64,000 nt of DNA from Eubacterium sp. (GTDB lineage: Bacteria; Bacillota; Clostridia; Lachnospirales; Lachnospiraceae), in assembly GCA_017619835.1 (NCBI GenBank), contig JAFZRN010000032.1, forward strand, positions 1-64,000. Reading direction: 5' to 3'. Of this stretch, positions 51,676 to 60,506 are shown piece after piece. Position 1 is the stretch's first letter. Each line of letters begins with the position of its first letter. The notes beneath the pieces are model-generated. The model ran no database searches. It had not been told where the DNA came from and saw nothing but the letters and a program-made list of their open reading frames with translations. Both the position numbers and the translations under genes were made by a program.

Positions 51676-52446
51676 TTACTTATCCGCATTCATCTGTCTG
51701 CTGAAAACAAATACTCCGAGCACTGTCATAACAAAGGCGGATGATACTGTTACAATAAGAGGCAGCAGGAATCCGTCAAATGATTCGGTAAGCTTTAAGT
51801 TTACACTGGCCCTTGCTACCTTGGTGCAGTAAATAAAAGGAAGACATTTACATACCTTATAAATACCGCCTCCTACACCTTCTGCATCGAAGAACACTCC
51901 GCCGAGAAATGTTCCTGCTGAAACGATAACCGAGCAGACACCCGGCGCTGACTTCTCATTAAGAAGAGATCCGAATATAAGTCCGATCGAAATGAACATC
52001 ATTGCGGATGGAAGCGTCGTGATCACTGTGAGAATAAGTCCTGCGATATTTAGATCATAGTCTACGATCTTTGCTATGATCAGGGCAGCGATAAATGTAA
52101 CTATCGACTGGATAACACTGACAAGCAGCATCGGAAGAATATATCCGAGGGTAAAATCCTTACCCTTCATCGGGGATGAGAAAAGTCTCATCAGAAATGA
52201 ACTGCTCCTGTCATTTGTTACCATGATAGCCGTAAACAGCATTATAAAAGTCTGTCCGAATATTAGGACACCGCCCGCAAGGTTGTCGATCCTGAAGATG
52301 GTCATTCCCGCTTCCTTCGGGATGCTCTCATTTACTACCGACATTACTATCAGCATAACGATGGGAAATGCGATACAGAATATATATCCCAGCACATCTC
52401 TTGAAAGCTCTATAAAATTTCTCTTTGCGAATACTAATGTTCTCAT
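51676..52446 (-). CDS. ABC-2 type transporter permease
   Basis: 256 residues with six hydrophobic segments (about 19-41, 55-77, 99-121, 133-157, 167-190, 226-248). The YIFCIAFPIVMLIVMS start and GGVFFDAEG turn fit the ABC-2 export family used for drugs, lantibiotics or polysaccharides. It overlaps the ATPase gene by 4 bp and has GAAGGAGGATC upstream, so the two proteins are made together. Confidence 0.9.
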   Translation of the reverse strand: MRTLVFAKRNFIELSRDVLGYIFCIAFPIVMLIVMSVVNESIPKEAGMTIFRIDNLAGGVLIFGQTFIMLFTAIMVTNDRSSSFLMRLFSSPMKGKDFTLGYILPMLLVSVIQSIVTFIAALIIAKIVDYDLNIAGLILTVITTLPSAMMFISIGLIFGSLLNEKSAPGVCSVIVSAGTFLGGVFFDAEGVGGGIYKVCKCLPFIYCTKVARASVNLKLTESFDGFLLPLIVTVSSAFVMTVLGVFVFSRQMNADK

Positions 52447-53177
52447 TTTGATCCTCCTTCAGCAACAGATACGAACACATTTTCCAGACCCTTCTGACCG
52501 GTCTGGGCCTCAAGACTTTCAAGGTCTCCCATCATTACTATTTTTCCGTCTATCATGATGGCAATACGATCAGCAAGCGCCTCTGCTTCTTCCATATAAT
52601 GGGTGGTCAGGATTATGGTCTTATCTTTCTTAAGTCTCTCTATCTCTTTCCAGAGCTCACGCCTTGCAAGGACATCAAGTCCGAGTGTGGGCTCATCCAG
52701 GAATATAACCTTAGGATTCCCGATTATAGCCATTGCTATTGAAAGCCTTCTCTGCCAGCCGCCCGAAAGCTTGCTACTTCTCGTAGTTCTTACTTCATCC
52801 AGTTTAAAGCTTGTGATGACATCATTTACATGATCGATCCTGTCCTTTTTGCTGAATTTACCATGGTCCAGATATATGTCAGCCATGAAACAAAGATTTT
52901 CTTCAACCGTAAGATTCTTTGCTATAGCCGTATCCTGAGTCGATACTCCCACCAGCTCCTTAACCTTATCCGAATCCTTAACAACATCATAGCCGCCAAT
53001 AATGGCACTTCCGCCCGAAGGCTTTGTGAGGCAGGACAGCATCTTTATCGTAGTTGTCTTTCCTGCACCGTTAACACCGAGGAGTGCCAGCATCTCACCT
53101 TCCTTAACCTCAAAGCTTATACCCTTTACAGCTTCCTTATTTCCATATTTTTTTGAGAGGTCTTTAATCTTTATCAT
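52443..53177 (-). CDS. ABC-2 type transporter ATPase (DrrA/CcmA-like)
   Basis: 244 residues. Walker A GVNGAGKTT, the FKLDEVRTTRSSKLSGGWQRRLSIAMA signature region and Walker B VIFLDEPTLGLDV are intact. The signature has Trp-Gln after SGG instead of the usual Gln-Gln or Met-Lys, a small departure. It starts the operon ATPase - permease - LytTR - DUF3021, with AAAGGA before ATG 53177. Confidence 0.93.
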   Translation of the reverse strand: MIKIKDLSKKYGNKEAVKGISFEVKEGEMLALLGVNGAGKTTTIKMLSCLTKPSGGSAIIGGYDVVKDSDKVKELVGVSTQDTAIAKNLTVEENLCFMADIYLDHGKFSKKDRIDHVNDVITSFKLDEVRTTRSSKLSGGWQRRLSIAMAIIGNPKVIFLDEPTLGLDVLARRELWKEIERLKKDKTIILTTHYMEEAEALADRIAIMIDGKIVMMGDLESLEAQTGQKGLENVFVSVAEGGSK

Positions 53178-53226
53178 GTCTTTTTCCTTTCTTTTACTTC
53201 ATGTAAATCACCGTATAAGTTGTAAC

Positions 53227-53256
53227 CTCAACTGTTGAATGGAATATATCAGCTGT
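53227..53256 (-). promoter_or_regulatory. Candidate LytTR boxes upstream of the ABC-2/LytTR operon
   Basis: On the minus strand ACAGCTGAT (53248-53256), a 12-bp gap and ACAGTTGAG (53227-53235). The 21-bp period and the ACAGTT core match the direct repeats bound by AgrA, the best-studied LytTR regulator. The boxes point toward the ATPase start 50 bp away. The rest of 53178-53313 shows nothing clear. Confidence 0.5.
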
Positions 53257-53313
53257 TAAAATGAAAGGGAATAGTTTTGACATGAACGGTATCGGGGGAT
53301 ATATGAACGGCAA

Positions 53314-53363
53314 AAAAAGAAGAACTTCTATATAACGTACTTTACACAGAAGTTCATCTTTTT
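53314..53363 (-). terminator. Terminator of the lipoprotein gene
   Basis: AAAAAGAAGAACTTCT (53314-53329) pairs with AGAAGTTCATCTTTTT (53348-53363) with one mismatch and an 18-base loop. On the minus strand the transcript ends in TTCTTTTTTT. Confidence 0.75.
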
Positions 53364-53393
53364 CTAATTATTTCTTACTATAATTCTTATTAA

Positions 53394-54281
53394 CTAATTA
53401 AAATGCGCAACACTGAGTGTATCAAGATCAAAGCATCTTACCATCTCCATGAACTGAGAAGGAGTATATGTAAGACCTGCTGCACCAAGATCACCATTAG
53501 GTAAAGCGAACGGTGTAACGTTAGTTGAGGAGATTGCAGCAATACTCTTATCAAGATATGACATATCTTCCTGGAGCCAGGTCTCGGTTTCCCACCATGC
53601 TCTATAAACCTCTTCGACCTTACCGTTAAAATCAGCTTCAGATAATCCGAATGTACTCAGAACTTCATCATTACCGGCTGCCTGAAGTGTATCTACATTG
53701 TAGTTAAACACCTCGTAACCTACGCCATCTGTACCGATCTCTCCGGCGATAATGATTATGGAGACGATGTTCCCCTTGGTTCCCCATGCATATGATGTGG
53801 TTTCTCCGCTTACACCATATTCGTCCTCTGTCAGAGGATGATTAGTCTTGACATGTTCTTCAAGCGCTGAATTGATGGCTTCTGCATCCACACCATCCAC
53901 AACAAGCCTGGGAATCACCATATTGTACTCGTCATAGTCATCCGACAAAGTTGTCACCGACTGGTCCGTAACTAAAATCTCGTGATCTGAGGAAGAAGTC
54001 TCAGCTACATCAATAGCTTCAGCTGCCTCTGTTGTCTCAGCTGTATCTTCTTCAGTTGCCTCAGCCGACTCAGTTTTATCTTCGGCCTCGTTTTCATCCA
54101 CTGCTTCGGTTATCTCAGCCTCCTCGGTCGTATCCTCTGCTTCAGATTCTTCAACAGTCTCATCTCCCGTTTCGGAATACTCTCCGGTCGGAATCTCCGT
54201 TTCGGTTACCTTCTTGCCACATCCTGCCAGCATACTCACCCCTAATGCCAGGATGATCGTTAATGTTATAAATCTTTTCAT
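53394..54281 (-). CDS. Lipoprotein with acidic linker and RsiV/DUF3298-like C-terminal domain
   Basis: 295 residues from ATG 54281; GTGAGGG just upstream is the RBS, and an in-frame GTG inside it is rejected. The signal peptide ends in the lipobox LAGC. Residues about 25-105 are almost only Glu, Thr, Ala and Asp. The C-terminal 180 residues contain the pattern IPRLVVDGVDAEAINSALEE and SYAWGTKGNIVSIIIIAGE, which resembles DUF3298/RsiV-like extracellular domains found with anti-sigma factors and deacetylases. Function is unknown. It has its own promoter (54315-54323) and terminator. Confidence 0.8.
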   Translation of the reverse strand: MKRFITLTIILALGVSMLAGCGKKVTETEIPTGEYSETGDETVEESEAEDTTEEAEITEAVDENEAEDKTESAEATEEDTAETTEAAEAIDVAETSSSDHEILVTDQSVTTLSDDYDEYNMVIPRLVVDGVDAEAINSALEEHVKTNHPLTEDEYGVSGETTSYAWGTKGNIVSIIIIAGEIGTDGVGYEVFNYNVDTLQAAGNDEVLSTFGLSEADFNGKVEEVYRAWWETETWLQEDMSYLDKSIAAISSTNVTPFALPNGDLGAAGLTYTPSQFMEMVRCFDLDTLSVAHFN

Positions 54282-54314
54282 TTTTACCCTCACTAATATA
54301 TAAATTTTTTTGCT

Positions 54315-54323
54315 ATTATATCA
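54315..54323 (-). promoter_or_regulatory. Extended -10 promoter of the lipoprotein gene
   Basis: TGA-TATAAT on the minus strand; the start is near 54308, 27 bases before ATG 54281. No good -35 box. Confidence 0.55.
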
Positions 54324-54335
54324 TGGATATAAAGA

Positions 54336-54830
54336 TTATTCACTACTATGCTTACTATCTTCCAAAACTAATCTCATTTCTCTGTATCTATGATCATCCT
54401 CCACGAAACCAATCTTCTCATATATCGGATAACCATCATCTGTCGCTTTAAGATCGATACGACCGAGGCCAATCTTTTTTCCATACTCAACAAGATTCTT
54501 CATAAGCTTTGTGCAAAGCCCTTTTCCACGGTATTCCGGTTCAGTATATACGCTAAGCACATCTCCATATAATCCGTTCAGAAGAATAGAATTGGCCGGC
54601 ATCTCTATGATATGAAGATATGCAACTGACACGATCCTTTCTTTATCTCTTGCCACAAAAGCTATAAGCTCACTTCCGAGTTTCCTATTGAAATAATCCG
54701 GAAGCTGCTTTTCCATTCCTATACGCTCCTCCTCTGATACACTACCAAAATCATCTATCATATAAGCGATTCTGAGGCGGATAAGTTCATCTATATCTTT
54801 TCCGGTTGCTATACCAAATTGTAATTCCAT
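54336..54830 (-). CDS. GNAT family N-acetyltransferase
   Basis: 164 residues covering one GNAT fold. The acetyl-CoA loop YRGKGLCTKLMKNLVEYGKKIG (about 100-121) and the terminal YPIYEKIGFVEDDHRYREM are standard. The acceptor is unknown. AGGAGG precedes ATG 54830, 10 bp after the SAP-domain gene, so it is the last gene of a three-gene run PAP2 - SAP - GNAT. Confidence 0.92.
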   Translation of the reverse strand: MELQFGIATGKDIDELIRLRIAYMIDDFGSVSEEERIGMEKQLPDYFNRKLGSELIAFVARDKERIVSVAYLHIIEMPANSILLNGLYGDVLSVYTEPEYRGKGLCTKLMKNLVEYGKKIGLGRIDLKATDDGYPIYEKIGFVEDDHRYREMRLVLEDSKHSSE

Positions 54831-54840
54831 TTACATCCTC

Positions 54841-55458
54841 CTATACACATATATCAATCTCTGACTTATATTCCTCAAACAGTTCGTGGGTATACTCTTT
54901 CTTTCTATCCGATTCCCTGACTATTTTCCATAGAACAGCAGCTGCCTTAAGTCGTTCACTGAATATCTTTGTCGCATCATCTGCACAGAAGTCCTTAACG
55001 AATTTATTCCACTGCAAGGCCGACTTGTCATACTTTGTAAATGTCTTCTTCCCATAATAGATATCTAATAAGTCTCCGAGCGTGAAGGATTCGTCACCTT
55101 GTTCCTTTACCGCCTTAACAGTTGCAACCATATCGACATTAAACTTGAAGGGCTTCACTCCCGTCTGGTTTGAAAAAAACTCTCGAAATCTGTTTCCGAA
55201 GGTGAAACCACATTCTAACAGTCCGGTTTCTAAAGTCAGCTCACCGGTAGCAGCTTTTCTTTTTCTAACAGCAGGCTTTTTGTCAGGCAGTATCTTTTCT
55301 CCGGCAAAATAAGCTTCTATCACCTTATTAAGTTCTATCTTCCCGCTGGGAGCTTTTAAGCCATGAGCCTTACATATTTTTATCAGCTCATCCCTATACC
55401 AGTAATACTTACAGAATTCTTCATAACTTTTTATATTGTCAAAATTAGGTCTGTCCAT
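54841..55458 (-). CDS. SAP-domain protein (DUF6434-like)
   Basis: 205 residues. The first 55 residues form a SAP-like helix-extended-helix (SYEEFCKYYWYRDELIKICKAHG ... SGKIELNKVIEAY), a motif that often binds nucleic acid. A basic stretch (KKPAVRKRKAA) follows, then an all-helical domain seen in DUF6434 proteins, with FGNRFREFFSNQTGVKPFKF. No catalytic motif is seen. It starts on the base after the PAP2 stop codon, and its RBS (GGAG) lies inside the PAP2 gene, so the two are coupled. Confidence 0.8.
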   Translation of the reverse strand: MDRPNFDNIKSYEEFCKYYWYRDELIKICKAHGLKAPSGKIELNKVIEAYFAGEKILPDKKPAVRKRKAATGELTLETGLLECGFTFGNRFREFFSNQTGVKPFKFNVDMVATVKAVKEQGDESFTLGDLLDIYYGKKTFTKYDKSALQWNKFVKDFCADDATKIFSERLKAAAVLWKIVRESDRKKEYTHELFEEYKSEIDICV

Positions 55459-56034
55459 TTATTGTTCTCCAATTCCGGCATTATCAATGCTTTCCCATTT
55501 GGAAGCTTTCTCAATCCTCTTCCAAATCAGAAAGTACGTAACTATGCTTATGATCAAACCACTTATCACGCCAAAAATGACATCTGTTGGATAATGTGCA
55601 CCAACATACATTCTGGAAAATGCAATGAATCCGGATAGTATCAGAAGAAGTATCCCGATCCATTTCTTATCCCTTGCAGCGCACCATGTGATCACACCAG
55701 CAACTACAAAAGAATTGGCCGAGTGTCCCGAGGGAAAACTATAATCATTCGGTTTCTTAGCGATCAGCATAAGTCCTTCGATGGCATCATAAGGTCTTAC
55801 TCTTTCTACCGCATTCTTTAGGATAAGATTGTTAACTACAACACTTACCAGCAGCGCAATTAGAGCAACAAATCCAATACTCCTGGTTCTTTTATGTGCC
55901 AAAAGAAATACGACAAGAACTATAGCCATGATCCCATAATTCATCAACGAGGAAAATGCATTCATTATGAAATTTAAATGATCATTTCTGACATGGTTTT
56001 GTAAAAAAAGTAAAAACTCAGCTTCCCACTGCAT
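55459..56034 (-). CDS. PAP2-family phosphatase (membrane-bound)
   Basis: 191 residues from ATG 56034; an ATG at 56064 is rejected because it begins one base after the -10 box. Five or six hydrophobic segments carry the three phosphatase motifs: KNAVERVRP, PSGHS and SRMYVGAHYPTD. Such proteins hydrolyse undecaprenyl pyrophosphate or phosphatidylglycerol phosphate at the outer face of the membrane. An undecaprenyl-pyrophosphate phosphatase role (BcrC-like) is plausible, not shown. Confidence 0.92.
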   Translation of the reverse strand: MQWEAEFLLFLQNHVRNDHLNFIMNAFSSLMNYGIMAIVLVVFLLAHKRTRSIGFVALIALLVSVVVNNLILKNAVERVRPYDAIEGLMLIAKKPNDYSFPSGHSANSFVVAGVITWCAARDKKWIGILLLILSGFIAFSRMYVGAHYPTDVIFGVISGLIISIVTYFLIWKRIEKASKWESIDNAGIGEQ

Positions 56035-56064
56035 ACGTACTTTACCCCCATACTTCGCAGTCAT

Positions 56065-56073
56065 ATTATATCA
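56065..56073 (-). promoter_or_regulatory. Extended -10 promoter of the PAP2-SAP-GNAT genes
   Basis: TGA-TATAAT on the minus strand, with TTGATA (56086-56091) 15 bp upstream. That -35 element is part of the guaA terminator stem. Confidence 0.6.
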
Positions 56074-56081
56074 AAAGAAGA

Positions 56082-56117
56082 AGGCTATCAAAAGGATAAA
56101 ACTCTCTTTGATAGCCT
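56082..56117 (-). terminator. Terminator of guaA
   Basis: AGGCTATCAAA (56107-56117 on the minus strand) and TTTGATAGCCT (56082-56092) are perfect 11-bp arms with a 14-base loop; TCTTCTTTT follows on the minus strand. Confidence 0.75.
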
Positions 56118-56130
56118 ATAATTATACATG

Positions 56131-57711
56131 TTACAGGAGTTCAATCGTTCCGGGCGGTTTTGATGTCAGGTCATACATTACCCTGTTTACGCCCTTTACC
56201 TCATTGATAACTCTGTTCATTACCTTCTGCAGTATCTCGAATGGTATATCCGTGCAGTCTGCTGTCATGAAGTCGCTTGTATTAACGGCGCGGAGCACAA
56301 CCGCATAATCATAGGTCCTGAAGTCGCCCATGACTCCGACACTTCGCATATTTGAAAGCGCTGCGAAATACTGATTCGGAAGATGCTTGATACGTCCGGA
56401 TGCAAGTGCTTTATCCATCTCCTCACGGAAGATATAATCAGCATCCTGTACGATGCGAACCTTATCTGCATCTATCTCACCGACTATACGTACCCCCAGT
56501 CCCGGTCCCGGGAACGGCTGACGGAATACCAGATATTCGGGAATTCCAAGCTCAAGTCCACACTTACGAACCTCATCCTTGAAGAGCATTCTGAGTGGCT
56601 CGACGATCTCTTTAAAATCAACATAGTCGGGAAGTCCGCCAACATTATGGTGTGACTTGATGGTTGCTGACTTTCCGAGTCCGGATTCAATAACATCGGG
56701 ATAAATGGTTCCCTGTGCAAGGAAATCAACAGCTCCGATTTTCTTAGCCTCTTCCTCAAATACTCGGATGAATTCTTCTCCGATTATCTTTCTCTTTTCT
56801 TCCGGCTCTTCAACACCGGCAAGCTTCTCATAGAATCTGTCAGCAGCATTAACTCTGATAAAGTTAAGCTCATAGTTTCCATGAGGTCCGAAGATAGCTT
56901 CAACCTCATCACCCTCATTCTTTCTGAGAAGTCCATGATCCACAAATACACATGTAAGCTGCTTTCCGACAGCCTTTGAAAGAAGAACTGCGGCAACCGA
57001 TGAATCAACTCCGCCTGAAAGTGCACAGAGCACACGGCCATCTCCTATCTTTTCACGAAGTGCTTTGATAGTTGTGTCCACGAAGGAACCCATTTTCCAG
57101 TCACCGCTGCACTTGCAGACATTATATATAAAGTTATATATTATCTCTTTACCCTGCTCGGTATGCATAACCTCTGGATGAAACTGGGTTGCATAGAAGC
57201 CCTTCTCGGCATTCTCCATAGCAGCAGCGGGACAATCCTTCGTATGAGCAATTATCTTAAAGCCTTCCGGAACCTCAGCTATATAGTCGGTATGGCTCAT
57301 CCAGGTGGATATCTTCTTCTTGATACCCTTAAACAGAAGCGAACCACCTCTTACATCCGAGTTCTCTGAAGAACCGTCTATATAGGTTTCGGTACGTCCG
57401 TATTCACTTACCGGAGCAGTAGCCACGCGACCGCCCAGAAGATGTGCCATCAGCTGTGTACCGTAACATATTCCGAGGATCGGAACTCCAAGCTCGAATA
57501 TCTCCTTACTGTAGGAAGGAGAATCCTCCAGATATACACTGTTAGGTCCGCCGGTGAAAATGATTCCTTTAGGATTCATTTCCTTCAGCTTTTCAAGTGA
57601 GATCGTATACGGATGAACCTCCGCATATACATTACACTCTCTGACACGCCTTGCGATCAGCTGATTATACTGACCTCCGAAATCAAGAACGACAACCAGT
57701 TCTTTTTCCAT
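56131..57711 (-). CDS. guaA: GMP synthase (glutamine-hydrolysing)
   Basis: 526 residues. The class I amidotransferase domain comes first (nucleophile in [11 protein letters not shown], His-Glu in FHPEV), then the ATP pyrophosphatase domain with LSGGVDSSV and the dimerisation domain, ending in [10 protein letters not shown]. It converts XMP to GMP. It is the last gene of a cell-envelope run, 14 bp behind the S41 protease gene with RBS AAGG, an unusual neighbour for purine synthesis. No purine riboswitch lies in front of it, since there is no leader. Confidence 0.98.
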   Translation of the reverse strand: MEKELVVVLDFGGQYNQLIARRVRECNVYAEVHPYTISLEKLKEMNPKGIIFTGGPNSVYLEDSPSYSKEIFELGVPILGICYGTQLMAHLLGGRVATAPVSEYGRTETYIDGSSENSDVRGGSLLFKGIKKKISTWMSHTDYIAEVPEGFKIIAHTKDCPAAAMENAEKGFYATQFHPEVMHTEQGKEIIYNFIYNVCKCSGDWKMGSFVDTTIKALREKIGDGRVLCALSGGVDSSVAAVLLSKAVGKQLTCVFVDHGLLRKNEGDEVEAIFGPHGNYELNFIRVNAADRFYEKLAGVEEPEEKRKIIGEEFIRVFEEEAKKIGAVDFLAQGTIYPDVIESGLGKSATIKSHHNVGGLPDYVDFKEIVEPLRMLFKDEVRKCGLELGIPEYLVFRQPFPGPGLGVRIVGEIDADKVRIVQDADYIFREEMDKALASGRIKHLPNQYFAALSNMRSVGVMGDFRTYDYAVVLRAVNTSDFMTADCTDIPFEILQKVMNRVINEVKGVNRVMYDLTSKPPGTIELL

Positions 57712-57725
57712 GTTACCTTATACCT

Positions 57726-59051
57726 CTAATCAAATAGTTTCAACGCTTCCTGAAGCTGGTTATCTTCATCATGTTCGATGGTAACCTTCTTCTTGAGTGA
57801 ATCCTTAAGTTCAACCTCTACGTCGGGAGCAACACCCTTCTTATGGATGTCATCACCTGATGGGATAAAATACTTAGCGATAGTTATCTTGATAGCAGAT
57901 CCGTCGGAAAGCTTCATAACGGACTGAACGATACCCTTTCCATAGGTATTGGTTCCAACGATCTTGGCAACACCATAATCCCTGAGACATCCGGTGAATA
58001 TCTCAGCTGCACTGGCACTGTTGCCGTTAACAAGAACAACCATCGGGAGGTTCACACTGTGCTGATCGGAACAGCTGATCTGATCCATAACCTTGCCATC
58101 TTTGTTTCTTGTTTCAAGAAGGATTCCCGGCTGGTCGGCACCCATTGCTTTAGCTCCGTCTTCGATCATATAGTCAACCATCTTGATAACAGATGTAACA
58201 AGTCCGCCCGGGTTATTTCTCATATCGATAACCAGCCCCTTGGCTCCATGGTTCTGAAGGTCATCAACAGCCTGAATATAAAGCTCGGGAGTATTCTCGA
58301 TAAACTGTTCAACCTGGATATAACCGATGTCATTATCCAGCATCTCATATGAAACAGTCTTATTCTCAATCTTGTCACGCTTGATCTTGATATAGAGGAA
58401 GTCGCTCTCGCCTTCACGATAGATCTTAAGAGTAACCTCTGTACCCTTCTCGCCTCTGATATGGTCTACAACATAATCCAGCTCCATATCGGTAGTGACC
58501 TCAAGGTCATCAACAGCAACGATGATATCCTCAGGCAGGAGTCCTGCCTTCTCTGCGGGGCTGTCCTCAAGCGGCTTAACTATATATATCGTACCCTTGG
58601 TCATATCCTTGGATACGGTGGCACCTATTCCCTCAAAGCTTCCGGAGTCATCCTCCTGCATCTTCTCGTACTCTTCCTTCGTATAATATACGGAATACGG
58701 ATCATCCAGACCTCTCATGATTCCGTCGAAGTAGCTTTCTTCTCTTTTTTCCTCATCCTGTTCGAAATAGAAGTAGTTATCGATGATCTTCTCGATCTCC
58801 GCGGTCTTCCCTTCTATTTCTTCCGAATTCTCATCGAAGGGTCCCTTCGGAGCATCGGATGTAGTATTATCTGTATCGTTATTCAGATTCAGATCGTCCC
58901 CATAAAGGCTGAAGCTGTCATCATCGTCACTTTCGCCCGAAACTTCAGCAGGACGAGAAACACCGCATCCCGAAAAAGATGCTCCAATAAGTAAAGCGGC
59001 AAGAGAGCCGCATACGATCTGTTTAACATTAGTGTGGGGTAATTTAAACAT
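57726..59051 (-). CDS. S41 family C-terminal processing peptidase, lipoprotein
   Basis: 441 residues. The signal peptide ends in lipobox SFSGC (Cys29). An acidic Asp/Asn/Ser linker (about 38-75), an N-terminal helical region, a PDZ domain (about 133-225) and the S41 core follow. The serine motif NSASAAE is at 344-350 and the catalytic lysine at Lys372 (GKGIVQS), so it looks active. Ctp proteases trim secreted or membrane proteins, including peptidoglycan hydrolases and their regulators. It lies between the M23 endopeptidase and guaA, with CAGGAG before ATG 59051. Control of the FtsEX-linked hydrolase is a reasonable inference. Confidence 0.95.
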   Translation of the reverse strand: MFKLPHTNVKQIVCGSLAALLIGASFSGCGVSRPAEVSGESDDDDSFSLYGDDLNLNNDTDNTTSDAPKGPFDENSEEIEGKTAEIEKIIDNYFYFEQDEEKREESYFDGIMRGLDDPYSVYYTKEEYEKMQEDDSGSFEGIGATVSKDMTKGTIYIVKPLEDSPAEKAGLLPEDIIVAVDDLEVTTDMELDYVVDHIRGEKGTEVTLKIYREGESDFLYIKIKRDKIENKTVSYEMLDNDIGYIQVEQFIENTPELYIQAVDDLQNHGAKGLVIDMRNNPGGLVTSVIKMVDYMIEDGAKAMGADQPGILLETRNKDGKVMDQISCSDQHSVNLPMVVLVNGNSASAAEIFTGCLRDYGVAKIVGTNTYGKGIVQSVMKLSDGSAIKITIAKYFIPSGDDIHKKGVAPDVEVELKDSLKKKVTIEHDEDNQLQEALKLFD

Positions 59052-59075
59052 TTGTCTTTATTCTCCTGTTAAGAA

Positions 59076-60494
59076 TTAATCTTCACTTCCGCCCTCGGTA
59101 TTGGCAACCTTGGACCTATCCTTGATATTCTTATAATATTTCAGCGGATTAACATATTCACCGTTTTCACGGACAGCAAAATGAAGGTGCGGACCTGTCG
59201 ACACACCGGTATTACCGGAGAAGCATATAGTCTGTCCGGCAGCAACCGAATCACCGACCTTACAGCCGAAAGCCGAAAGGTGGAAATAACATGTAGAGAT
59301 TCCACTTCCGTGATCCACGATAACACAGTTACCACCGTTTCCGAGGTAACCCGTATATATGACTGTTCCCGATGCAACAGCGATTATGCCTGTTCCCATG
59401 GGACAGGGTATATCAATTCCTCTGTGAAATGTCGTCGCTCCGGCAGTCGGCGCAACTCTTGGTCCGTAATACGAAGATATCGTCGTATTCGAAGGAGCCG
59501 GCCACAGAAAATCCTCACCGGTATAGACAACATTTGTCGAAAAACCTGAGACAGTGATTGATACATTATACTTTGCCTCGATAGCCGCTATCTTGGAATT
59601 CATTTCCGCCTCGACAGCCTCTATTTCAGCCATCTCGGTCTTTGCAGTATCGATCGAAGACTGGAACTCATTTATCTGCTTTTCCTTTTCCTTTGAGAGG
59701 ATCTCGAGAGAATCCTGCTCGTCGGCATAGGCCTGCTGAAGCACTGCCATACTGTCGTTAAGCATTTCAAGCATAGCCTTCTTATCCTCAAGACGGCGCT
59801 TCTCATCGGATATCTGTCCGAGAATGGTATTGTTGTAGGTATCTACAGCCTGGATATACTCAGTCTTATTAACAACATCCGTATAATCGACAGCATTAAA
59901 CAGAGCATCCAGATAGGTATAAGTACCATTCTCATACTCTTCTCTGATATGCTCCTTCAAGCGGTCATACTGTTCCTGATGAGCCTCCTCGGCCTGGTCT
60001 ATATTCTCCTGAAGAAGGACCAGATTATCCTGTGCTTTTCTGGTCTTTTCATCGATATCATCAATCTTCTGCTGATACTCAATTATCATATCATCAAGGT
60101 CATGCAGCCTCTTGATAAAGTCGTTCTGATTCTCCATAAGGAGATTCAGCTTCTCCTGAAGTGCAACCTTCTCCTGCATTGTCTTACTGTATTCATCTGT
60201 TATTGCAGTAATCTCTGCAGCATTGATATCCGGTACTTCCGGAATATATACCGTCACCTGTTCGGTGCTGTTTGTGGAAGACTCTGTTGTTTTTTTCTTT
60301 TTTTTCTTATCCTGAGTAGCCTGCTCCTGTGTAGGCGCCTCAGTGTCCACGCTGTCTCCCGGCGATGCTGTATCGCCCACATAAATGTGAGTGTTTCCGC
60401 CATTAATCTCCTTAGCCGCAACACTGGTGATGCCGGCTGTCAGGACAAATGCGAAAACCAGAAAACAGAGTGAACTAAGCCTTGTTTTCTTCAT
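59076..60494 (-). CDS. M23 family peptidase with coiled coil (FtsEX-associated, EnvC/CwlO-like role)
   Basis: 472 residues: signal peptide (1-27), Thr/Glu/Lys low-complexity stretch (about 45-75), two long coiled-coil segments (about 85-190 and 200-310), and a LytM domain (about 345-455). The zinc ligands are all present (HRGIDIPC, and HLHFAV near the end; the FHLSAFG histidine completes the site), so it should be an active endopeptidase. In Escherichia coli the equivalent EnvC is inactive and only activates amidases. It begins 12 bp behind ftsX, so FtsEX very likely gates it. RBS AAGGATTATTG precedes ATG 60494. Confidence 0.94.
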   Translation of the reverse strand: MKKTRLSSLCFLVFAFVLTAGITSVAAKEINGGNTHIYVGDTASPGDSVDTEAPTQEQATQDKKKKKKTTESSTNSTEQVTVYIPEVPDINAAEITAITDEYSKTMQEKVALQEKLNLLMENQNDFIKRLHDLDDMIIEYQQKIDDIDEKTRKAQDNLVLLQENIDQAEEAHQEQYDRLKEHIREEYENGTYTYLDALFNAVDYTDVVNKTEYIQAVDTYNNTILGQISDEKRRLEDKKAMLEMLNDSMAVLQQAYADEQDSLEILSKEKEKQINEFQSSIDTAKTEMAEIEAVEAEMNSKIAAIEAKYNVSITVSGFSTNVVYTGEDFLWPAPSNTTISSYYGPRVAPTAGATTFHRGIDIPCPMGTGIIAVASGTVIYTGYLGNGGNCVIVDHGSGISTCYFHLSAFGCKVGDSVAAGQTICFSGNTGVSTGPHLHFAVRENGEYVNPLKYYKNIKDRSKVANTEGGSED

Positions 60495-60506
60495 TCAATA
60501 ATCCTT

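Noticed and set aside
57712-57725. Purine riboswitch before guaA
   Set aside because: Only 14 bp separate guaA from the S41 gene, so there is no room for an aptamer.
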